Source: Psococerastis gibbosa
Lineage: Eukaryota > Arthropoda > Insecta > Psocodea > Psocidae
Direction: 5' to 3'
Assembly (NCBI GenBank): GCA_963971405.1
Contig: OZ020490.1
Coordinates: 806,001 to 870,000 of the forward strand
DNA: 64,000 nt
Shown piece after piece: positions 21,373 to 29,400 of the stretch. Position 1 is the stretch's first letter. Each line of letters starts with the position of its first letter. The notes beneath the pieces were generated by a model that did not search any database, was not told the origin of the DNA, and saw nothing but the letters and a program-made list of their open reading frames with translations. The position numbers and the translations under genes were made by a program.

Positions 21373-22614
21373 GTGGCTCCAGAAAGGGGTGAAAAAATAC
21401 CCATGGCACTTGCGAATGTCCCAACTCTCCTACCTAAAACTTAAGTAGACTCAAATGCAGCATTAATTTATTCATAATTTTATGAAAACCTCTCACTTTC
21501 CATAACAATGTGAGACTTTCAAACTAGTAATGTCTGTGGAAGACATTAATTCTGGTGTACTGTACGACACAGTTGTGAGAGACGGCGGCCATTGTTGCTG
21601 TAAATGGAATTAATTACCCGATAAATGGAACTCTGACGTCATATTTGGAATTAATTAGTTGATATACAATGGAATGAATGCACTATGACGTCACTATAAG
21701 AAATGTTCACTGCCGCTGGGACACGTGTATAACACGCGTTTTGAAGTGTCCACGTGGCTGTTTTAAAGTGTGAGTTATCGGAAGTTTAAAATTGATTTTG
21801 AAAATGGCTAAATACTTTTGGGGTGGGCGCCATCATTTGTATATATATAAATATATATTTCTTTTACATTATACAATACAAGTAATTGACAAGAAAGTAT
21901 AAAGTAAAATCGTCGAGATATCGTCAAAATCAGGTAGTTCTGTTATTGTCGTTGTGCTAGTGCCTCAATGACAGTGTAGAAAGCTTTCTCTAAGAGATGC
22001 TCTCTAAGCAATTTAGGGAAGTGAGTAGCATTTCTCGCCTATTAGAATAGAATATATCGCTATTGATTCATAATAATGGAAATAATAGGCGTTCTAAGTT
22101 GTCTCGGCGCTCGAGGACCAGCACCTTTTTCTAACCCGGTCTCGGCTTCATTTGGGATGTCTTACTTTTCATTAATCGCCATCTGCCGATTGGTTTGCAG
22201 CAAGTCTTCCAGGTTGTCTCTCAATTCTGGTGTTGGGGTAGTTTATAGTTTGTAAACGCATATTGTCGGTCTGGCCGATAAACAAAATCAGGCTATCTAG
22301 TTCATCATAGCAAGAATCACATAATAAAACTTAAATTCTCGCTGTTTCATAATTTCGTAAACTGCGGAGCATTCTTCTTACATTTCGCGACTATGAGAGA
22401 TAGCAATAGTTTTGGCCACCCCTGGCTTCTAATTAAATTGGTATAAAGCAAGGCTTTAGCGGAGTATAGCTTGCGATATTGTAAATGCTGAGTGCATTGG
22501 CACTGAGCATGCACGGGAAATGCACTGGTCCGGAACAGACCTGTTGGGCCGTGTCCTCTCTACTTCCCACCTAAATTATTCCGGTAAGGCCGCTCAGCGG
22601 TTTTGTACCTGTAC
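21373..22614. other. Unassigned stretch
   Basis: No gene recognised. Around 22040-22110 (TTGATTCATAATAATGG then AGGCGTTCTAAG) there is weak similarity to 27085-27135, part of a set of duplicated segments around the candidate peptide gene. Confidence 0.3.
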
Positions 22615-22850
22615 ATTGTAGTATTATATGGTATATATAAAACTAACATTAAATTAACTTTGGTTGAAGAGGTAACGTCCTCGTTATAACTGAAATTAGA
22701 GGATATGAAAAAACTGGACTTGGCGGGATTCGACCCCACGTCCAGCGGTTAAGACCACGCGATGTCCGGTTAAGGTGGGTTCTATTCCCGCCAAGTCCAG
22801 TTTATTCCATACCCTCTAATTTCGGTGTTGTACCTGTTATAACGCGTGCA
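22615..22850. mobile_element. Palindromic tRNA-like foldback element, copy 1
   Basis: Outer arms GAAATTAGAGGATATG and its inverse CCATACCCTCTAATTTC enclose ACTGGACTTGGCGGGATTCG and its inverse. The centre is tRNA-like (GTCCAGCGGTTAAGAC). The left flank (TACATTGTA to GAAGAGGTAACGTCCTCGTT) is shared with copy 2 at 23647, so the repeat extends beyond the palindrome. Confidence 0.8.
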
Positions 22851-22921
22851 TTAAACTACACATATGAGGCATCTACAACTTTCTTGGAACCCCAGGGATA
22901 AGCAAAATATGCTCATGTCTT

Positions 22922-23136
22922 AAATAAATAAATATTGACTTTTTGTTCTCTTACTAAGCCAACCTAGCGGAGTTAGGGCTATAAGCCCTCTCTTACACTC
23001 AACTAGGAAAGCCCAGGACCACCTGCTTTCCATGCCCTCCGAAGCATAGCCAGGAAATACAGCAAGTGTGGGACTCGAACCAACAACCTTTCGGGTGAAA
23101 CTTGGAGTCCGTTCCACTACTCTACATGCCCATGTC
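22922..23136 (-). mobile_element. SINE-A copy with 8-bp target duplication
   Basis: Tail AAATAAATAAATATTGACTT at the left, tRNA-like head at the right with GGACTCGAACCAACAACC (inverse B box). The exact repeat CATGTCTT at 22914-22921 and 23137-23144 is the target duplication. It interrupts a segment that is intact at 23240-23430. Confidence 0.9.
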
Positions 23137-23408
23137 CATGTCTTCTTTGAATCCTTCAGATTTAATTAAAACGCTCTTAAAACGTTACTCTTCTATCGTT
23201 TTTGTTGTGGTAATTTGTAATGTTTTATTGTAAGAAGGCCCGGTGTGCACCAAACTACATGTATGGGGCATTTACAGTTTCCTTTTAGAACACCAGGTAT
23301 ACGACACATACGCTCATATCCTATTTGAATGCTTCAATGCTTCAGAATTAATTAAATCGTTCTCAAAACTTAACCCTTTTTGTTGTCGTGATAAGTTGTT
23401 TAGTTGTC

Positions 23409-23417
23409 TTATAAAAT
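23409..23417 (+). promoter_or_regulatory. Possible TATA box of the candidate peptide gene
   Basis: TTATAAAAT lies ~140 bases before the ATG at 23550. This would put transcription start near 23440 by the usual spacing. In AT-rich DNA such a match is common by chance, and an acceptor-like TTTTACAG just before the ATG (23539-23545) allows a non-coding first exon further upstream instead. Confidence 0.25.
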
Positions 23418-23549
23418 GTACACAGGTGCTGTAAAATACTGCGAATGCAAGTGCAAGTAGTTATATTACCATGACGACAAAGTAATTGAAGTGTGTAACA
23501 GTTGGCAATGATTGGCTTACAACTAGTCAGAAAACAATTTTACAGGGAC

Positions 23550-23636
23550 ATGCTGGCAGTAAAGAAGGCATCATTTCTGGTATCTTACTATTTGGTTTTT
23601 GTAGCTAGTTTTATAGCTCCTACCAATGCTTCTGAG
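23550..23636 (+). CDS. Candidate secreted peptide gene, exon 1 (signal peptide)
   Basis: 29 codons. The translation is a textbook signal peptide: MLAVKK, a hydrophobic core (ASFLVSYYLVFVASFIA) and a c-region PTNA with probable cleavage before SE. The exon ends exactly at a consensus donor (CTGAG|GTAAGTATT) in phase 0. I chose the ATG at 23550 over the in-frame one at 23502 because TTTTACAG, an acceptor-like signal, lies between them and the shorter form is the better signal peptide. The intron (23637-24870, 1234 bases) contains a tRNA-like palindrome. The second exon is at 24871-25122. Predicted precursor 112 residues. No homologue is known to me; the model is inference from signals, but four independent ones agree. 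Confidence 0.6.
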
Positions 23637-23646
23637 GTAAGTATTA

Positions 23647-23890
23647 ATTACATTGTATTATTATATGGTATATATAACACTGACATTAAATTAACTTTGG
23701 TTGAAGAGGTAACCTCCTCGTTATAACCGAAATTAGAGGATATGGAAAAAACTGGGCTTGGCGGGATTCGAACCCACGATCTACGCCTAACCGGGCGTCG
23801 TCCAGCGGTTAAGACGACGCCCGGTTAGGCGTAGATCGTGGGTTCGAATCCTGCCAAGCCCAGTTTTTTCCATATCCTCTAATTTCGGTT
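23647..23890. mobile_element. Palindromic tRNA-like foldback element, copy 2 (in the intron)
   Basis: Nearly perfect palindrome of about 165 bases (23726-23890): arms CCGAAATTAGAGGATATGGA, then CTGGGCTTGGCGGGATTCGA, then CCCACGATCTACGCCTAACC, all repeated in inverse after the centre GTCCAGCGGTTAAGAC. The right arm reads as the 3' part of a tRNA (GTGGGTTCGAATCCTGCCAA with the acceptor GCCAAGCCCA); the left arm is its antisense. The result is a hairpin of two opposed tRNA-like halves rather than a usable tRNA. Confidence 0.85.
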
Positions 23891-23937
23891 AAGTATTAAA
23901 ATGGGTCAATTGTAAGAGTGGACCCAAAGGCCAAACA

Positions 23938-24030
23938 TTGAATGAATAAATGAAAATCGACTTTATTGAAAATAAACAAAAGGCGAATAATAAGACTATA
24001 AAGTTTTGTTTTCATGCTAACCCTAAAAGA
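23938..24030 (+). repeat. Segment duplicated at 27175-27270
   Basis: AATGAATAAATGAAAATCGA, CTTTATTGAAAATAAACAAA, AGGCGAATAATAAGACTAT and GTTTTCATGCTA recur at 27175-27270 with few changes, in the same direction. Confidence 0.75.
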
Positions 24031-24870
24031 ACAACATTTGTAAATTTTTAAAATAAAGACAAATTTCTTTTTACGTACGTATAGTACTAGTACTGTTATA
24101 ATGCAGTATATATTATAATTTTTTAATGGTAACTAATTAGCTATGTTAAAGTGTAGTCGATGTCCTTATTCTGCAGTCATTTCATTCTAAGAAATTGCTC
24201 TCATGAAGAATAGGGGTAATACGCCTTTTCCCAATACTTAATTAAATATTGTAAGAAGATCAACCCTGACCCCGTGGCCGTGCTCTTGGTTATCCCTTCT
24301 AGTTGTGAGGGGTCGGATTAAATAGTGCCTTTTTTCCCTCACTTCACTGCTGAGTCCAGCTGGTGTTTGAAGCCAAAAAACATGAACGTATATAGTGTGA
24401 GAAAGAGAAACAGCATTACTAATGAGCAATGACTTTGTTTGTTTAGGAGAAAAAGGCACCTTTGACTTCAATGCATAGTAAAGGGTTTTATCCTCCTTCT
24501 CTACTAAATACCTTGCAATTGAAATGTGCAATTTTATGCATTCCTGCTGTCCAATTTAAAATTATTCAGGAATTAAAAAGATTAAAGAGAGTAGAGGCAG
24601 TAGAAGGAATGTTCTTCCACGTTATATATTGTGTAGCCGAAACTAACACCGTTTGACCATAGCTTTTGAAGGCGGGAATAAAGTCTCATGTTAGGTCCAC
24701 GCTTTCCAAAACTACGGTTAATTGTGATAATTTCATGTCAAAATTCACAGGAACATTTTTTCTACTTTATGACACCTTAATTCTTACTTTATCGTCTATA
24801 TCTGCACAAAATTCGTGTTGTGGAGTGACTGATTGTCTCTAAGCTTGAAAGGTAATAAATGTCTTTGCAG

Positions 24871-25122
24871 ATTGAGACGGATAGTGAACAAGAACATGAC
24901 ATATCTCGCCGGATAGTTGTAACGACATTGCTGTTGCTGCTGTCGCCGGTACTGCTGCTGGTCCTGGGTCCACTCATGCCCGTGTTGTTGTTGGTCAGAC
25001 AGATGCTGCTGAAGCCACTGGGCAAGGTTGTGACGCAGCCACTCGCTAAAATCCTCGTCACCATTCTGATCAAACCAATCGGGAAATTGATTATCAAGGC
25101 GATCAAAAAGAAAGCTGGTTAA
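24871..25122 (+). CDS. Candidate secreted peptide gene, exon 2 (acidic propiece and cationic peptide)
   Basis: Acceptor ATGTCTTTGCAG|ATTGAG, phase 0, joins in frame with exon 1. 83 residues then TAA. Residues 1-14 are acidic and end in Arg-Arg (…DISRR), a likely processing site. The remaining 69 residues hold no Asp or Glu: first Leu/Val-rich with spaced prolines (PVLLLV occurs twice), then a lysine-rich end with an internal repeat (KPLGK, QPLAK, KPIGK) and KKKAG at the C-terminus, where the last Gly could serve amidation. Signal-acidic propiece-dibasic site-cationic peptide is the plan of many host-defence peptide precursors; function is inference. The exon is richer in G+C than its flanks. 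An antisense frame (24796-25185, Q-rich, 129 codons) overlaps it and cannot be excluded. No AATAAA was seen close after the stop. Confidence 0.55.
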   Translation: METDSEQEHDISRRIVVTTLLLLLSPVLLLVLGPLMPVLLLVRQMLLKPLGKVVTQPLAKILVTILIKPIGKLIIKAIKKKAG

Positions 25123-25317
25123 ATAATGAAAAAGCAACGCTGTGAACCTAAGGAGATACGCCAATACACACAACATGTTTATCATTGTCTATTTTCTTAA
25201 GATGATGCTGGCAGTCGATGTTGGCAAACCTTGGATTAATTGTGTAAAGTAAATGTATTTACAAAAAAAAAGTGCCAGTTGTTACATAGCTCCGAAATAA
25301 GGGAATTAAAAAAAATA

Positions 25318-25401
25318 ATTGGCCTGTGCGGGATTTGAACCACAGATTTCCGAATCCCGCCAAGTTCAATTTTTTCTAAATCCTCTAATTTGGGTTATAA
25401 C
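25318..25401. mobile_element. Palindromic tRNA-like element, short copy
   Basis: GCGGGATTTGAACC (antisense B box) is followed within 30 bases by AATCCCGCCAAGTTCAATTT and CCTCTAATTTGGGTTATAAC, the right arm of the 22.7 and 23.7 kb elements; the tRNA-like centre is deleted. Confidence 0.7.
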
Positions 25402-26670
25402 TAGGAGATTGTTAGTTAGTTAAATAAGCTAAGTAAGTTAGTTGAATGGCAGTATTATATACCGTATAATGCTACAATATATAGGTGTTAGCTCGACTTA
25501 ACCGAGTATGGGAACGATTCATTTGCAGGCTTACCATCGGCCAATGTTTACAGGGCCTTTGTAAGGACTGCCCATAAATTAGCCAATAATAAAATTAATT
25601 AGCTTTATTTTTCGGCTGTCTGCTCTGTCAATGGTCCTTGCTATTGCTGCATAACAACGGAGCAGGAAGCTGTAGTATTTGACCACAGCGTTATATAGAC
25701 TTTCCCCTAGCAAGGCCAATTTTTTGCTTGCCGTCACTCCATTTGTGGTCTGTGGTCTGTACAGTTCCGCACTGCTTCTGCTCCAATTCAATCTTTGGCC
25801 AATTTTGTATGGGGGTCATTGGGTGCGTGATATAGGACTAGGTGAGATTATTGTACTTCTGCAGGCATGAACGGAAATAAACAAGAAAAACAATAATTAA
25901 AAGAAGACAAGAAAGATTAAGAAAAATTAAATGAAGAAGAAAGAATTATTAAAAAAAAACTTTCCCGGGGATCATTATGGGGGACCTTTCCAAATTTTTA
26001 GAAAACACCATGGCGTGAGATCTAATGAGGTTCTGTAGGGACAGTTTTGGTCACCAGGTTCGCTGACGACAAACCGATATCCATATTATTCAAAATGGCC
26101 GCCGTTTGCATGTGGAAACTAAGCTCTTAGCATCTAATTAATTCTTTTAATATTTTTTATAATATTTTTACTATGCCTGGACCTTATTTCGCTGCATATA
26201 ATTGATCCATGATTTATAGAAAAATATCACTTTAAAATAATACGTAATTAAAAATCATTTCAAAATCGTATTGAGGCTTATGGAAAAATCAACGCGTTGA
26301 TATCATTGCAACTGGTGCTGCCATCTACAAAATGACGTCACAAATGAACCTCATTAATTAAATTCTCGTTAAACAGTGTCTATTCGCAAATTCGCTATTT
26401 CAGAACCTCGTGAAATATAGATACTTTGATAATACAAAATACATTAGTATAGGCCTATATGAGTAAATAGATTATCTATGAAATAAGATAATCTAGAAGG
26501 AAAAAGCTGTTGATGCATTCCAGAAATATATGACTTACTTTGTAGACTTTTATGGATATTTATTAAATAAATTTTATGGATGAACAGTTCTATCGCATTT
26601 ACTTTTTACCCGACAATGTTGATCTAAATAGGCATATATATTATATTATAAAATATTAAATAATGGTTTT
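25402..26670. other. Unassigned AT-rich stretch
   Basis: Two opposed short frames (25579-25870) without recognised motifs. TTTTCGGCTGTCTGCTCTGT at about 25608 recurs at 30048. No gene supported. Confidence 0.3.
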
Positions 26671-26671
26671 T

Positions 26672-26760
26672 GTTTTTCTAGGTAAGAGTTTGGCGATGAA
26701 ATCGTTAGTATTATCACGTCACATCCAGACTAGCTAGGTAAGCAACATACAGTACACTTC
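26672..26760 (+). repeat. Segment duplicated at 42362-42435
   Basis: Both have a T-rich run, CTAGGTAAGA or CCAGGTAAGA, about 45 bases, then GGTAAGCAACA. In the 42 kb copy the middle begins ATGTTGGCGGTAATATTGGC, which recalls the MLAV start of the 23550 exon. Possible decayed exon duplicates. Confidence 0.45.
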
Positions 26761-26810
26761 TACAGATATTGTAGGCCCCCTTAACCGAAGGTGTGCAGGG
26801 TACATACTAA

Positions 26811-26851
26811 ACTGAAAAAACTGGACTTGGCGGGATTCGAACTCACATACC
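26811..26851 (-). repeat. Half copy of the tRNA-like palindrome
   Basis: CTGAAAAAACTGGACTTGGC and GGGATTCGAACTCACA match the left arm only; no inverse partner nearby. Confidence 0.65.
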
Positions 26852-27174
26852 TTATTATACGGCAATGCAAGGAATAATCTAGTTGGTAGAGAAGAAGACT
26901 AAGAAAAGTAAGTCCGAGGTTCCAAACTAGTTATAAATGGAAAATTTCCGCCTGGCCTAAGTTCACACAACCGTAATGGGTACAATAACTTGACCGTTAG
27001 GGGAAAACTCGGCTGCTGGGCATGTTCCTGAACATCGCAAATAGAGCAGTAGTTAAGAGAGATGATCCTCTACCAGTCCTAGAATAGTATATACACTGTA
27101 TTGATTCATAGTAAAACAGTAGTTAGGCGTTCAATCTACAAACTTAAACAATGCAACACAATAACCAATAAAAT

Positions 27175-27270
27175 AAATGAATGAGATGAAATGAAAAACG
27201 ACTTTATTGAAAATAAATAAAAGGCGAACAATAAGACTATAAAGTCTTGTTTTCATGCTATACCCTAAAA
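27175..27270 (+). repeat. Segment duplicated from or with 23938-24030
   Basis: Same blocks as described at 23938 (CGACTTTATTGAAAATAAAT, AATAAGACTATAAAGTCTTG). Together with weak matches of 22040-22110 to 27085-27135 it suggests a larger, decayed duplication of the peptide-gene region. Confidence 0.7.
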
Positions 27271-27679
27271 ACTAAAACACTAAAAATCAAGACTAGATCC
27301 TAAATGTTTTGTATGCGTACATTGTACAATAGTTGCCATATGGCGAAGTGCTTCCAAAACGTTTTGTTTGTTTTTCAACGCTTTCTGCTGTAAGCAACCC
27401 TGTCAGCCTAGGGGGGAAAGTGAGTCTGTTTATTAACTAATGGCGCTCTTAGGACGGACTTCTTTACATCGGGGAGATGGGGAGTTGACTGACAGGGTGG
27501 ACCTCCTAATTATAGTGGATTCCGAACCGTTTGGGGAACATGGTAGTCACACGATTAATTGGGTGGTAAGGACTCGACACGTACGTCGACTAACTGGTAG
27601 TCTCATCGCGTAATCATGTATATCCATATTAACCAACGCCAACGCTGTTTATAATACCAAGTTTGCTGCAGTTTAGAAC

Positions 27680-27708
27680 TAATAATAATAATAATAATAA
27701 TAATAATT
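27680..27708. repeat. (TAA)n microsatellite
   Basis: About nine AAT/TAA units in a row. Confidence 0.9.
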
Positions 27709-28585
27709 GTTTCTTTATTGCACTAGGCTCCCCTAGCTGGCTCTGATCTTGTGGATTCAAATTGTTATGGTCGTTGGCAAAGCGAAATACATACTGTATG
27801 TATTCAAAAATTTAATGAAAATCAACTTTCTATGCTAAACGATCAGTAGTACAGATAGAACTGACAATTCCCCTATAAAATAATTTATAGTATCAATTTA
27901 GTATTTCCAGCACGCGAAGGGTGCAGCATCTTGCAGAAAGTTTAAAAAGCCAAACCACCGCACGTGCACTCTGCCATCTGCTGCGATATTTTGTCATTAA
28001 AGGGGGGATTTACTGCTGAGTAAGCATTATGATTGATGTACCCAAGCCAAATCCATATTTCATTTCTCAACTAGCCGACTTATTTTTATACAGCTGAGAT
28101 AAACTTTTACTTCCTGTATTCATCTTATTCATTGGCATTTCATGGGCTGGAGACTTTTGTAATATTTCTCTAATGTAAAAGTCACCCCATGTAAAATAAT
28201 TTTAGCTTACTTTTTAAAAAGAAGTTTATATTAAAAATAGTAAAAATGGAATTAGTTAAAATAATTTTTAATTAAAAATTAAACCTATATTTTAAAAATT
28301 AAACCTATATTTTGTATCAGGGTTTAAATATAAAAATTTATATAAGGTTATCTCGAATGGGTTTGATTTAATTATATATAATTATATAATATAATAATTA
28401 ATGTAGAAAAAATAATATTTAATATATAATTAGAAATGAAAAGTTAGTCGTTTAACCATAATTCTAGTTATTAAATAAATTAATTCAATTTATTATCAAA
28501 ATTAGTTTAAAATGGTTTTAGTAAAATATTTTTATGAAAAATTATAAGGAGTTTATTTCTTATAATTTTTAAATGAAATTTTGTT
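27709..28585. other. Very AT-rich unassigned stretch
   Basis: 28190-28570 is almost only A and T with short direct repeats (AATTAAACCTATATTTT twice at about 28276-28316). No gene. Confidence 0.4.
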
Positions 28586-28587
28586 TC

Positions 28588-28750
28588 CAGGCCCGTACCC
28601 AGGATTTTTTTTGGGGGGGGGGGGCAAGACCAATTTTTTTTTATTTTTATAAATGATATATCCGTAGTAATTCACCTGTGAGACTGTCAATACAATGACC
28701 ATCTGACCAATTTTTTTTTGGGGGGGGGGCATGGCTAGAAGCCAATGACA
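28588..28750. repeat. G-run repeat (GGCCCGTACCCAGG)
   Basis: Begins CAGGCCCGTACCCAGG followed by T and G runs (28614-28623) and a second G run (28722-28731). The start resembles 54185 (TGGCCCGTACCAGG). Probably a hAT-like MITE related to the 13593 and 46046 elements; the right end is unclear. Confidence 0.45.
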
Positions 28751-28910
28751 TAGCTTGTCAGTGCTTCTGGCTGAAATCTATATGTCTTGAAGCAATCTGA
28801 ATCTGGCCGATTCCATCGCTGTGCGCCCAATATCTGCCTAATTGTTTCTATATATATTATACAGGTAGTCTCCAAATAGCCGTGTTCAACGTAGTTGTCC
28901 GATTATAAAT

Positions 28911-29136
28911 AAATAAATAAACAACTTTTCGTTCTATAACTAAGCCAACCTAGCAGAGTTAGGGCTAAAAAACCCTCTCTTACACTCAACTAGGAAAGCC
29001 CGGGACCGCCTGCTTTACATGCCCCCCGAAGCAAGGCCAGAAAACGTATAGCAAGTGTGAGAGACTCGAACCAACAACCTTTCGAATGAAAGTCGGAGTC
29101 CGTACCACTACTCTACATGTCCTGAAAAGGATAACT
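28911..29136 (-). mobile_element. SINE-A copy
   Basis: AAATAAATAAA tail on the left, head on the right (GACTCGAACCAACAACC, then CGTACCACTACTCTACATGT). The flanks GTCCGATTATAAAT (28897-28910) and GTCCATTATAAAT (about 29137-29149) are probably the target duplication with one base lost. Confidence 0.85.
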
Positions 29137-29339
29137 GTCCATTATAAATGACAACAGAGCATAATAGGCTAAGGGAAGGTGAAAGCAGAGGGACGCAATG
29201 TGAGACAGCTCGCGTTACAATACGCCAAAGGCTGCAGTAACTGTAGAAATAATAATAATAATACGTGTATTAAAAAAAAAACAACATTTCACATTCTTCT
29301 AATAACCGGTGCCACAAAGCCAATAAAGGGAAAAAAGGC

Positions 29340-29400
29340 CCTTCCAACAACCTTTCGAGTGAAAGCCGGAGTCTGTACCTCCACTCGTCATGTCCTGATG
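29340..29400 (-). repeat. SINE-A head fragment
   Basis: CCAACAACCTTTCGAGTGAA, GCCGGAGTCTGTACCTCCAC and CATGTCCTG: head only. Confidence 0.65.

Larger units (their letters stand above)
22851..23430 (+). repeat. Tandem duplication upstream of the candidate peptide gene
   Basis: The segment 22851-23230 (less the SINE-A at 22922-23136) and 23240-23430 are diverged direct repeats: AAACTACA(C/T)AT, GGCAT-TACA, TT(T)TAGAACACCAGG versus CTTGGAACCCCAGG, ATACGCTCAT versus TATGCTCATG, TTGAAT-CTTCAGA-TTAATTAAA. A reading frame here (AHILFEC...) hints at an old LINE C-terminus but is too short to call. Confidence 0.6.

Noticed and set aside
23243-23434. LINE C-terminal relic (AHILFEC motif)
   Set aside because: Only one H-x(4)-C-like match with no second cysteine pair; kept as part of the duplicated upstream segment instead.
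23801-23880. A functional tRNA gene
   Set aside because: The D-arm and T-arm-like parts are present, but the stem partners belong to the palindrome and no regular anticodon arm is visible.
27680-27708. Possible CRISPR-like or regulatory array
   Set aside because: It is a plain (TAA)n microsatellite; no CRISPR-like array (regular repeats with unique spacers) is visible anywhere in the window.
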